Positions 18,208 through 26,031 of a stretch of DNA of 64,000 nucleotides are shown one piece after another; within the stretch, counting starts at the first letter, position 1, and each line of letters opens with the position of its first letter. Below the pieces are notes generated by a model, which did no database searches, was not told the origin of the DNA, and was given only the letters and a program-made list of their open reading frames with translations. Made by a program: the position numbers and the translations under genes. The stretch comes from Antribacter gilvus (lineage in GTDB: Bacteria; Actinomycetota; Actinomycetes; Actinomycetales; Cellulomonadaceae), in assembly GCF_003946865.1 (NCBI RefSeq), contig NZ_QXTH01000009.1:1-64000 (forward strand). The letters are read 5' to 3'.

Positions 18208-18924
18208 GTGACGACGTCGACCACTGTCCTGCCCGGAGCCGTCGGGCTCAGCGACCTGCGCGTGTACCCCTGGCCCACCGAGGACGGGCTCGCGGGCGGT
18301 TCCCCGCACCTGCACCTGGTCTCGACCGAGTGCTACGTGGTGCTCGGCGGTTCGGGTCGCCTCGAGACGCTCACCACGGACGGTGTGCGGGTGCATCCGC
18401 TGGAGCCGGGCCGCGTCGTCTGGTTCCCGCCGGGCACCATCCACCGCGCGATCAACGACGGCGACCTGCACGTGCTGGTCGTCATGTCGAACAGCGGGCT
18501 CCCGGAGGCGGGCGACGCCGTCATGACCTTCCCGCCCGATGTGGTGGCGGACCCCGCCGCCTACGCGGCCGCAGCGAACGTGCGCGACGCGGCCGGGACG
18601 CCGTCGGAGGACCTGGCCCGGGCCCGACGAGACCTCGCCGTGAGCGGATATCTCCGGCTGCGCGCGGCCGTGGAGGCCGGGGACGGCGACGCCCTGCGCC
18701 AGTTCCACGAGGCTGCGGGCGCCCTCGTGTCGGAGCGGCTGCCGCGCTGGCGCGAGCTGCTGGCCGCGGGGCCGGGCGCGCAGGCGTCGCTCAGCGCGAC
18801 GCACGTCGAAGCCCTCGCGGCCGGGTCGGTGGCGCACCTGGCGGGGGCGACGGTCAGCACGCTCGACGGCGGCCCCAACGAGACCCTGGGCATGTGCGGC
18901 TACCTGCACCCCTACCTGCCCTGA
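18208..18924 (+). CDS. Cupin-domain protein
   Basis: A 238-residue protein. An N-terminal cupin has HLHLVSTECYVVLGGSG (metal-binding His-His-Glu region) and a second motif GRVVWFPPGTIHRAIN with a further His. A helical C-terminal half of about 120 residues has no recognised family. The cupin suggests a metal-dependent sugar- or small-molecule-modifying enzyme or sensor. GTG 18208 lies 6 nt after CAGGAT (18196-18201), matching a leaderless start. It is divergent from the toxin-antitoxin pair. Confidence 0.75.
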   Translation: MTTSTTVLPGAVGLSDLRVYPWPTEDGLAGGSPHLHLVSTECYVVLGGSGRLETLTTDGVRVHPLEPGRVVWFPPGTIHRAINDGDLHVLVVMSNSGLPEAGDAVMTFPPDVVADPAAYAAAANVRDAAGTPSEDLARARRDLAVSGYLRLRAAVEAGDGDALRQFHEAAGALVSERLPRWRELLAAGPGAQASLSATHVEALAAGSVAHLAGATVSTLDGGPNETLGMCGYLHPYLP

Positions 18925-18959
18925 CCGAAGCCCTGCTTGATGCCGAGGTGGCGCGCTGA

Positions 18960-19021
18960 GATCGGTAGTCCGGTGCGTGATCGGCAGTTCGAACTGCCGA
19001 TCACGCACCGAGCTACCGATC
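18960..19021. repeat. 62-bp near-perfect palindrome
   Basis: The centre at 18990/18991 is flanked by 20-nt arms that match perfectly (CGGTGCGTGATCGGCAGTTC and its complement, 18971-19010). After two mismatched positions on each side, a further 9-bp match (GATCGGTAG / CTACCGATC) extends it to 18960-19021. It lies between the convergent cupin and mqo genes, where it would act as a bidirectional terminator. A partial copy at 93-123 shows it belongs to a dispersed repeat family. Confidence 0.85.
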
Positions 19022-19047
19022 ACGCACGAGATCGGCGGGGAGGGCGG

Positions 19048-20523
19048 CTACTGCGCCGCGACCTGCTCGCCTGAGGTGAGCGAGGCGGCGTCGTCGGCCA
19101 TGCCGCCCAGGCTCGGCATCATCGAGCCGAGCGCGGGAGCCCAGTCGGCGTAGCGGCCCGGGAAGCAGCGCTCGAGGAGGGCCACCATCGCGGAGACAGC
19201 GGTCGACGCGCCGGGGGAGGCGCCGAGCAGACCGGCGATGGAGCCGTCCTGGGCGGCGATGACCTCGGTGCCGAACTCCAGCACGCCACCCTTGCCCTTG
19301 ACCCACTTGATGACCTGGACGCGCTGGCCGGCGGTGATGGTCTCCCAGTCGCCGGGCTGCGCGGTGGGCATGAAGCGCTGCAGCTCGTGGAACTTGGTCT
19401 CCGGCTGCGCCACGACCTGGCCCACGAGGTACTGCGTGAGGTCGAGGTTCTTCACGCCGGCGCCGAGCATCGAGAAGAGGTTGTGCGCCCGGAGCGACGT
19501 GATGAGGCCCAGGTACTTGCCCTTCTTGAGGTACTTGGGGCTGAACCCGGCGTACGGGCCGAACATCAGGTAGCTCTTGCCGTCCACCACGCGGGTGTCG
19601 AGGTGCGGCACGGACATCGGCGGGGCGCCGACGTCGGCCTTGCCGTACACCTTGGCGTGGTGCTGGGCGACGACCTCCGGGACCTCTGTGCGCAGGAACT
19701 CGCCGCTGATCGGGAAGCCGCCGTAGCCACGGATCTCCTTGATGCCCGAGGCCTGCAGCAGCGGCAGCGCGCCGCCGCCCGCGCCGACGAACACGAAGCG
19801 AGCCGTGACGGTCTTGCTGCGGGTGGGGGCATTCCAGGACCGGTCGCGCAGCGTGAGCTTCCAGCGGCCGTCCTTGAGCTTCTTGAGGCCCTTGACCTCG
19901 TGCTCGACGTGCAGCTCCGCGCCCTGTTCGACGGCCAGGTCCACCAGCTTGCGGGTGAGCGCCCCGAAGTCGACGTCGGTGCCGCCGGCGGCGCGCGTCG
20001 CCGCGACGGGCTCGCTCGGGTCGCGGGCCTCGACCAGCAGGGGTGCCCACTGCTGGATCACGGCGGGGTCGGCGGTGAACTCGAGGTCGTTGAACAACGG
20101 GTGCTCGCGCAGCGTCTCGAAGCGGCGGCGGAGGTAGTCCACGTTCTCCTCGCCGCGCACGAACGTCATGTGCGGCGTGACGTTGATGAACTCCGTGCCC
20201 TCCATGAGCCCCGCGGTCAGCAGGTGGTTCCAGAACTCGCGCGAGACCTGGAACTGCTCGTTGATCTTCACCGCCTTGCTGATGTCGATCGAGCCGTCCA
20301 CGCGCTCCGGCGTGTAGTTCAGCTCGCACAGCGCAGCGTGGCCGGTGCCCGCGTTGTTCCACGGGCTCGACGACTCGAGAGCGACGTCGTCCAGGCGCTC
20401 GTAGATCCTGATGGTCCAGGTCGGCTCCAGGAGACTGAGGAGCGCGCCCAGCGTGGCACTCATGATGCCGCCGCCGACGAGCGCGACGTCGACCTCGTCT
20501 CCGGTCCGTGAGTAGGAAGTCAC
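19048..20523 (-). CDS. mqo: Malate:quinone oxidoreductase
   Basis: A 491-residue FAD enzyme that oxidises malate to oxaloacetate and reduces the quinone pool, a membrane-associated step of the TCA cycle in place of or beside malate dehydrogenase. The FAD motif VGGGIMSATLG is at the N terminus, followed by SPWNNAGTGHAALCELNYTP, a hallmark of Mqo. VGAGGGALPLLQ and GLLGASPGASTA follow later. Length is normal. GTG 20523 lies 7 nt after a TAGTCT -10 box on this strand, so the transcript is probably leaderless. Confidence 0.95.
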   Translation of the reverse strand: MTSYSRTGDEVDVALVGGGIMSATLGALLSLLEPTWTIRIYERLDDVALESSSPWNNAGTGHAALCELNYTPERVDGSIDISKAVKINEQFQVSREFWNHLLTAGLMEGTEFINVTPHMTFVRGEENVDYLRRRFETLREHPLFNDLEFTADPAVIQQWAPLLVEARDPSEPVAATRAAGGTDVDFGALTRKLVDLAVEQGAELHVEHEVKGLKKLKDGRWKLTLRDRSWNAPTRSKTVTARFVFVGAGGGALPLLQASGIKEIRGYGGFPISGEFLRTEVPEVVAQHHAKVYGKADVGAPPMSVPHLDTRVVDGKSYLMFGPYAGFSPKYLKKGKYLGLITSLRAHNLFSMLGAGVKNLDLTQYLVGQVVAQPETKFHELQRFMPTAQPGDWETITAGQRVQVIKWVKGKGGVLEFGTEVIAAQDGSIAGLLGASPGASTAVSAMVALLERCFPGRYADWAPALGSMMPSLGGMADDAASLTSGEQVAAQ

Positions 20524-20631
20524 GCGCCACAGACTACGACGCTTGTGAAATACTGAACGAAGTCCGTGACTCAGGTCACAGGGTCCGGGCGCGTGACGTC
20601 CCTCACGGTCAATTCGGCAGCAGCGGGCCGA

Positions 20632-21372
20632 TCACGGCCATGGCAGCAGTTCCGGGAGGGGAACCTCCGTGCCGTTCCGGACGGCCCGCGGAGCCCGCTC
20701 GGGCTCCCGTCCGGCGAGCCATGCGACCACGTCGCGGAGGTCGCCCGCGACGACGGTCCCGGTCGGCTCGGCCACGTCGGCCTGCCCGGCCTGCCCGGTC
20801 GGCGCAGGCTCGGGCGCCACCGTCACGCCCTCCGGCAGCCGTGGGGCGAGCCAGGCCAGGAGGTGCCCGCACAGCTCGTCGTCCCACGAGTCGAACCCGA
20901 TCCCGACCAGGGCGTCGACCGAGTGGATGCGCAGCTCCCGCCACCACGCGAACAGGCAGTCGTGCAGCACGCCGTTCCGGTAGGCGACCGGTGCGGCCCA
21001 CAGCGGCGCACCCGCGACGGGCCAGCCGACGGCGTGCCGCTCGCGCACCGCCTCCAGCGCCGCGACGTGCTGCGCCACGCTCAGGGTCGAGTCCGCCTCG
21101 ATCTCCGCGTCGCGGCCCGCCGGGCCGCCGTCGTAGTACTCGACGGTCTCGCCACGGGCGGCGTGCTCGGCCTGGCGGGCCTGCGCGCGGCCGTTCCCGG
21201 CCACGTGGCCGAGGACGTGCCCCCGGGTCCAGCCGGGCAGGGCCGACGGCTCGCGCTCGGCACCCTCGGGCAGCGCGCGCACGGCCTCGATCAGCGCGTC
21301 GAGCGCGGCCGCCGTGTCGGTGAGGATGTGCTGCGTGACCTCGGGGTGGATGGTGCTCGGGTCGGTGCTCAT
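20632..21372 (-). CDS. Maleylpyruvate isomerase family (mycothiol-dependent type) protein
   Basis: A 246-residue protein with the DinB-like four-helix bundle of the MDMPI family: GWTRGHVLGHVAGNG carries the first metal-ligand His, and WWRELRIHSVD carries Glu and His ligands. Members use mycothiol as cofactor or are thiol-dependent transferases. The substrate here is not known. Its ATG 21372 overlaps the stop of the PNPOx gene (ATGA), so the two form one transcription unit. Confidence 0.82.
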   Translation of the reverse strand: MSTDPSTIHPEVTQHILTDTAAALDALIEAVRALPEGAEREPSALPGWTRGHVLGHVAGNGRAQARQAEHAARGETVEYYDGGPAGRDAEIEADSTLSVAQHVAALEAVRERHAVGWPVAGAPLWAAPVAYRNGVLHDCLFAWWRELRIHSVDALVGIGFDSWDDELCGHLLAWLAPRLPEGVTVAPEPAPTGQAGQADVAEPTGTVVAGDLRDVVAWLAGREPERAPRAVRNGTEVPLPELLPWP

Positions 21373-22049
21373 GGCCACAGGAGTCCCTTCGTCCAGTCGT
21401 TGCCGTCGGTGCGGTAGAGCAGCCGTGTCTGTCCCGTGGTGTCGCTCGACTGCCAGAACTCCACCTCTGTGGGAGCGAGCGAGTACGACGTCCACGTGGG
21501 TGAGACCGTGCCCGGCTCGGCGCGGACGGTGTCGAGCGCGTTCGCGAACGCGGCCGTGTAGTCCTCGCGGGAGCCGAGGGGCTCGCCCTGCCGGTTCACG
21601 AGCCCCGCGGCGCGCGAGTGGTCCGGCTGGGCGAGGAAGTCGGCGGCGCTCTTCTCCGGGTCGGCCGGTACGGCGGGTCCCGTCACGCGGACCTGGCGGC
21701 CGAGCTCGCGCCAGAGGAAGGTCAGGGCGGCGTGCGGGTTCTCCGCGAGGTCCCGGCCCTTGCCGCTCGTCGCGTGCCCCGCGAACCACCAGCCGTCCGC
21801 CGACACGTCCTTGAGCACCACCGTGCGGGCGTGCACGCGGCCCGCGGCGTCGGCCGTCGCGAGCGTCATCGCGTGGGGTGCCTGCACCCCGGCGTCCACC
21901 GCCTGGTCGAACCACCGGACGAACAGCTCGTGCGGGGTCGAGGGCGTGTCCTTGGGATCGAGCGCGGGGAGGCCGGGGCCGAAGGTGGGCAGGGCGCGCA
22001 CGCGCTCGCGGAACGTGGTGCCGGACGGCGGTGCGGTATCCGGGTGCAT
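21369..22049 (-). CDS. Pyridoxamine-5'-phosphate-oxidase-family protein
   Basis: A 226-residue FMN-binding split-barrel protein. AMTLATADAAGRVHARTVVLKDV and HPHAALTFLWRELGRQVRVTG closely follow the PdxH pattern, as does the C-terminal substrate-binding domain with PTEVEFWQ. PdxH makes pyridoxal phosphate from PNP or PMP. Some residues of the C-terminal arginine-rich PLP site look changed, so a PdxH-like rather than a true vitamin B6 role is possible. ATG 22049 follows GAGGAGAGCC. It is the first gene of a pair with the maleylpyruvate-isomerase-like gene. Confidence 0.78.
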   Translation of the reverse strand: MHPDTAPPSGTTFRERVRALPTFGPGLPALDPKDTPSTPHELFVRWFDQAVDAGVQAPHAMTLATADAAGRVHARTVVLKDVSADGWWFAGHATSGKGRDLAENPHAALTFLWRELGRQVRVTGPAVPADPEKSAADFLAQPDHSRAAGLVNRQGEPLGSREDYTAAFANALDTVRAEPGTVSPTWTSYSLAPTEVEFWQSSDTTGQTRLLYRTDGNDWTKGLLWP

Positions 22050-22074
22050 CGGCTCTCCTCGGTAGTAGGGCGGG

Positions 22075-22641
22075 TCAGGCGCCGGCGGGTGCCGGGGCGT
22101 CGGTCTGCAGCAGGGCCACGAACCCACGGATCGCTGAGCGCATCGCCTCGGCGTCCTGGGTGGCACGAGACAGGACGTACCCGCCCTGGATGACGGCGAC
22201 AGCGGCGTGCGCGCGGTCGGCTGCGGCCTCCGCCGGGAGGCCCGCCTCGCGGAAGGCCGCCGCGACCTCGTCGAGCAGCTCGACGAAGTAGGAGGCGACC
22301 CCGCCGCGCAGCTCGTCGTCCGTCATGACCGCCTCGTCGGCGGTGAGGCGGCCCACGCGGCAGCCCGCGAGCGCATCCCGTGGCCGATCGAGGTACGCGA
22401 TGACGCGGTCCCACGCGGGGCCGTTCGCCCGAAGCTGCTCCCGGGCACGCCCCAGGGTCTCGGCAGCCGTGGCGGTGACCGCGGCGAACGCAAGATCGTG
22501 CTTGGTGGGGAAGTGGTGGTAGAGGCTGCCCTGCCCGACTCCGCTCGCTGCCAGCACCTCGCGCGGGCTCGTGGCGCCCACGCCCTGCTGGGCGAAGAGC
22601 TGTTGTGCGGCCTCGACGAGCCGCGACCGGGAGTCGACCAT
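22075..22641 (-). CDS. TetR-family transcriptional regulator
   Basis: A 188-residue TetR/AcrR regulator with HTH SPREVLAASGVGQGSLYHHFPTK at about residues 25-47 and a ligand domain with the TetR_C LmrA/YxaF-like pattern (CRVGRLTADE). ATG 22641 follows a TATGGT -10 box after 6 nt, so it is probably leaderless. The perfect palindrome 22646-22673 covers that box, which implies tight autorepression. The divergent Eis-like gene starts 89 bp away and is likely a co-target. The genes downstream on the same strand may also be controlled. Confidence 0.88.
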   Translation of the reverse strand: MVDSRSRLVEAAQQLFAQQGVGATSPREVLAASGVGQGSLYHHFPTKHDLAFAAVTATAAETLGRAREQLRANGPAWDRVIAYLDRPRDALAGCRVGRLTADEAVMTDDELRGGVASYFVELLDEVAAAFREAGLPAEAAADRAHAAVAVIQGGYVLSRATQDAEAMRSAIRGFVALLQTDAPAPAGA

Positions 22642-22645
22642 GCGG

Positions 22646-22673
22646 CCACCATACCTACCTCCAGGTATGGTGG
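22646..22673. promoter_or_regulatory. TetR operator, perfect 11-bp inverted repeat
   Basis: CCACCATACCT and its exact complement AGGTATGGTGG are separated by ACCTCC, making a 28-bp site. It begins 5 nt upstream of the TetR start codon and overlaps its predicted -10 box. The site lies between two divergent genes, as expected for an autoregulating TetR. Confidence 0.8.
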
Positions 22674-22729
22674 CAAGAGATGACCGCCTGCTCACCGCCG
22701 GCGCCCCCCGCACGGGGTACGGTCGCCGG

Positions 22730-23965
22730 ATGAGCCTCAGCGCAGACCTCCAGGTCCGTCGACTCCGGTACGCCGACCTCGCCGGGTCCCGCACCCTGGG
22801 CTCGGAGGCGTACGGCTCCTCGGGCGCCCCGGCCCCGCTCCCTCCCGAGGAGGAGTGGGCGGCCTCGCCGGGCCGGTCCTGGGGAGCGTTCGACGGCGAC
22901 ACGCTCGTCGCGCGGCTGACCGTCTTCAGCATGACCTCCTGGTTCCACGGCGACCGCGTCCCCACCGCCGGGGTCGCCGGGGTCGCCGTCGTGGCCGAGC
23001 GTCGCGGCGAAGGCCTGCTGCGCCCGCTGATGGACGCCGCGCTGGCGGAGGCGCGCGGCCGCGGCGAGGCGGTCTCGACGCTGTTCCCCACGGCGCCGGG
23101 GATCTACCGCGGCTGGGGATACGAGATCGTGGGATCGTTCGACGCTGTCGAGCTGCCCTCGTCGGCGCTCCAGCGGGTCGCGCCCGCGCCCGGCGTCGAC
23201 GTGCGCCGGGCCACGCAGGCGGACCTCCCGGCCCTCGCCGGGGTGCACGCCCGCTGGTCGTCCGCGCAGAACGGCCCGCTCGCCCGCGCGGAGGCACCCT
23301 TCAGCACCGACCGGGAGTGGCTCGAGGACTACACGGGGGTGACGGTCGCGCTCGAGGACGGCGAGATCACCGGGTTCACCACCTGGGACCGCGGCCAGGG
23401 CTACGACCCCCGCACCGCCGTCATCCAGGTCGACGACCTCGTCTCCGTCACGGGCGGCGCCGCCCGTGCGCTCTGGCGGTTCCTCGGGGCGTCGTCGTCG
23501 GTCGTGGGGAGGGTGCGCGTCGCGACGTCGGGCCTGGACCCCGCGTGGCACGTCCTGCCCGACCTCACCACGACGGTCGTGCGCACCCGTCCCTACATGC
23601 TGAGCGTGCTCGACGTGGTGGGCGCCTTGAGCGGCCTGCGGCTCACGCCGCTCACGGCGCGCCTGCCGTTCGCGGTCCGCGGCGCGGGCCTCGACGGCGC
23701 CTTCGTCCTCGAGGTGTCCGACGGTGTCACCGCCGCCGCTCCCGGCCCGTCACCGGCCGCCGCGGCCGGCGAGGCGGCCCGTGAGGCCGCCGGCGCTGCC
23801 GACCGGCCGGTGTTCTCGGCGCGCGGCCTGGCGCAGCTGTACGCCGGCGCGCAGTCGGCGGCGAACCTGCGCCTGGCCGGCGAGCTGACCGGTCCGGCGG
23901 ACGACGACGCCACGTGGACCGCCCTGTTCGGCGGCCGTCAGGTCCACGTGCGCGACTACTTCTGA
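22730..23965 (+). CDS. Eis-like GNAT N-acetyltransferase
   Basis: A 411-residue protein of the Eis type: an N-terminal GNAT domain with the acetyl-CoA loop VAERRGEGLLRPLM, a second degenerate GNAT domain, and a C-terminal sterol-carrier-like domain. The chain ends DYF; in Eis the C-terminal carboxylate serves as the general base. Eis enzymes acetylate aminoglycosides and other amines at several positions. Whether this one does is unknown. ATG 22730 lies 6 nt after TACGGT (22718-22723), so it is probably leaderless. It faces the TetR operator. Confidence 0.83.
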   Translation: MSLSADLQVRRLRYADLAGSRTLGSEAYGSSGAPAPLPPEEEWAASPGRSWGAFDGDTLVARLTVFSMTSWFHGDRVPTAGVAGVAVVAERRGEGLLRPLMDAALAEARGRGEAVSTLFPTAPGIYRGWGYEIVGSFDAVELPSSALQRVAPAPGVDVRRATQADLPALAGVHARWSSAQNGPLARAEAPFSTDREWLEDYTGVTVALEDGEITGFTTWDRGQGYDPRTAVIQVDDLVSVTGGAARALWRFLGASSSVVGRVRVATSGLDPAWHVLPDLTTTVVRTRPYMLSVLDVVGALSGLRLTPLTARLPFAVRGAGLDGAFVLEVSDGVTAAAPGPSPAAAAGEAAREAAGAADRPVFSARGLAQLYAGAQSAANLRLAGELTGPADDDATWTALFGGRQVHVRDYF

Positions 23966-23979
23966 CGCGCGCGCTCCGC

Positions 23980-24600
23980 TCAGGAGGGCTCCGCCGGGGT
24001 GACGGGCCCGCCCGGGCCGGCCGCGCCGCCGTCGGGCACCGTGTCCTCCTCGACCAGGTCCAGCTGGAAGCGGGTGACGTCGCGCCAGCCGCCCAGCTTC
24101 CAGCCGATCCGCTCGAAGGTGCCGACCTGACGGAAGCCGAGCGACTCGTGCAGCCGGACGCTCGCGTCGTTCGGCAGGGCCACGCCGGTGACGATGCGGC
24201 GGTAGCCACGGCGCCGCAGCCGGGTGAAGAGGGCCTCGTACAACCGGCGCCCCGCACCCTGGCCCCGGGCGTCCGGCGCGAGGTACACGCTGGTCTCCAC
24301 CGACCAGCGGTACGCCGCCCGGGCCGCGTAGGGAGTGGCGTAGGCGTAGCCCACGACCCGGCCGTCGAGCTCGGCCACGAGCCAGGCGTGGCGCTGCTGA
24401 TACGTCTCGATGCGGTGCGCCATCTCGTCGGCGTCCGGCGGTTCCGACTCGAAGCTCACCCACGTGTCCCGGACGAACGGGGCGTAGATCGCGGCGCACG
24501 CGGGCGCGTCCTCGACGGTGGCGTCCCGGATCGTCAGCGAGATCGCGGCTCCGGGCCGAGGTCCGTCCGAGTCCTCGCGGAGAACGTGTGTCAGGTCCAT
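23980..24600 (-). CDS. Phosphinothricin-acetyltransferase-like GNAT protein
   Basis: A 206-residue GNAT enzyme of the Pat/Bar type. IRDATVEDAPACAAIYAPFV is the typical start, SFESEPPDADEMAHRI carries the substrate-side motif, and APDARGQGAGRRLYEAL is the acetyl-CoA loop. NDASVRLHESLGF completes the fold. Such enzymes N-acetylate phosphinothricin or related amino acids. A Gly/Pro-rich tail of about 20 residues is unusual. ATG 24600 lies 7 nt after CAGGAT on this strand. It converges with the Eis-like gene 15 bp away. Confidence 0.82.
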   Translation of the reverse strand: MDLTHVLREDSDGPRPGAAISLTIRDATVEDAPACAAIYAPFVRDTWVSFESEPPDADEMAHRIETYQQRHAWLVAELDGRVVGYAYATPYAARAAYRWSVETSVYLAPDARGQGAGRRLYEALFTRLRRRGYRRIVTGVALPNDASVRLHESLGFRQVGTFERIGWKLGGWRDVTRFQLDLVEEDTVPDGGAAGPGGPVTPAEPS

Positions 24601-24693
24601 GTGCGGCATCCTGCCTGAACCCGGTGACGGGGCATAGCGTGATCGGGTGACCATCTCCGCTCCACCCGAACCGGCGACCCCCTCCAGCGGCGG

Positions 24694-26031
24694 GTGCTCG
24701 TCGTCGCGATCCTCGCGTCGTTCGTGTCGTTCCTCGACGGGACCGTCGTCAACGTGGCGCTGCCCGCCATCGCCGACGAGCTGGGCGGACCCGGTGCGGG
24801 CGGCCTCGCGCTCCAGCAGTGGGTCGTGGACGCCTACCTCGTCACGCTCGGGGCCCTCATCCTCGTGGCCGGGTCGTTCTCGGACGTCCATGGGCGGCGC
24901 CGGGTTCTCCTCGTCGGGCTGGCGGGCTTCGCCGCGGCGTCGGTGCTGTGCGCCCTCGCCCCCACGGGACCGGTGCTGGTCGTGGCGCGGGCGCTGCAGG
25001 GCGTGGCCGGGGCGCTGCTGGTGCCGAGCTCGCTCGCCCTCATCATCTCGGCGTACAGCGGGCCGGCGCAGGGCCGCGCCATCGGCCGGTGGACCGCCTG
25101 GACCGGTACGGCGATGATCGTGGGCCCGCTGGTCGGCGGCCTGTTCGTCGACACGCTCTCCTGGCGCTGGGTGTTCTGGATCAACCTGCCCGTCGTGGCC
25201 CTGACGCTGTGGCTGGTGCGCGGCGTCCCGGAGTCGTCGGGCGACGCCCGGCGACGCATCGACGTGCGGGGTGCCGTGCTCGTCGCCCTCGGGCTCGCAG
25301 CCACCGTGTACGCGCTGATCGAGGGCGGCCGGCTCGGCTGGGGCGCCACCGCCGTGTGGGGGCCGCTCGCCGCGGGCGTCGTCCTGCTGGGCGTGTTCTT
25401 CGCCTGGGAGCGTCGCGCGCAGGACCCCGTGCTGCCGCTGCGCCTGTGCTCCTCCCGCAACTTCGCGTGGGGGAACCTCGCCACGGCCGCCGTCTACGGG
25501 GCGCTGGGCCTGGGCGGGTTCGTGGTGACGCTGTTCCTCCAGCAGGTCGCCGGGTACACCGCGATGTGGGCGGGGCTCGCCCAGCTCCCCACGACGTTCG
25601 CGATGCTGGCCCTCTCCACCCGCTTCGGCACGCTCGCCGGGCGGTACGGGCCGCGGGCCTTCATGACCGTGGGGCCGGTCCTCGCCGGGGCGGGCTACCT
25701 GCTCCTGCTCACCACCGATGCCACGGCCTGGTACCCCACCCAGGTGCTGCCGGGCCTCCTGCTGTTCGGCCTGGGTCTCGCGGTGACGGTCGCGCCGCTC
25801 ACCTCGGCGATCCTGGGCGCCGTGCCCGCCGACGACGCGGGCATCGCCTCCGCGGTCAACAACGCCGTCGCGCGCGTGGCGGGGCTGGTCGTGGTCGCGT
25901 TCGCCGGCGTCATCCTCGGCGGCGTGCTCGACGTCGGTTCGTTCCACCGCGCTCTCGTCGTCACCGGCGGGCTGCTGGTGCTCGGCGGGCTGATCAGCTG
26001 GGCGGGGATCCGGAACCCGCGGCCTGCCTGA
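24694..26031 (+). CDS. DHA2-family MFS drug transporter, probable 5' frameshift
   Basis: A 445-residue transporter with about 14 membrane helices. LDGTVVNVALPAI in helix 1 and the VVDAYLVTLGALI, GRRRVLLVG and GPLVGG motifs are typical of EmrB/QacA proton-drug antiporters. The open frame has only GTG 24694, which starts inside helix 1. A better start is GTG 24647, 6 nt after a TAGCGT -10 box, but that frame is lost at the C5 run 24678-24682. One more C would join the two frames cleanly. It is either a real frameshift, a sequencing error, or a tail-less but working protein. Its 3' end overlaps the STAND gene by 38 bp. Confidence 0.8.
   Translation: MLVVAILASFVSFLDGTVVNVALPAIADELGGPGAGGLALQQWVVDAYLVTLGALILVAGSFSDVHGRRRVLLVGLAGFAAASVLCALAPTGPVLVVARALQGVAGALLVPSSLALIISAYSGPAQGRAIGRWTAWTGTAMIVGPLVGGLFVDTLSWRWVFWINLPVVALTLWLVRGVPESSGDARRRIDVRGAVLVALGLAATVYALIEGGRLGWGATAVWGPLAAGVVLLGVFFAWERRAQDPVLPLRLCSSRNFAWGNLATAAVYGALGLGGFVVTLFLQQVAGYTAMWAGLAQLPTTFAMLALSTRFGTLAGRYGPRAFMTVGPVLAGAGYLLLLTTDATAWYPTQVLPGLLLFGLGLAVTVAPLTSAILGAVPADDAGIASAVNNAVARVAGLVVVAFAGVILGGVLDVGSFHRALVVTGGLLVLGGLISWAGIRNPRPA

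Noticed and set aside
18147-18278. Longer N terminus for the toxin gene
   Set aside because: It would run through the promoter and start of the divergent cupin gene and adds no recognisable sequence.
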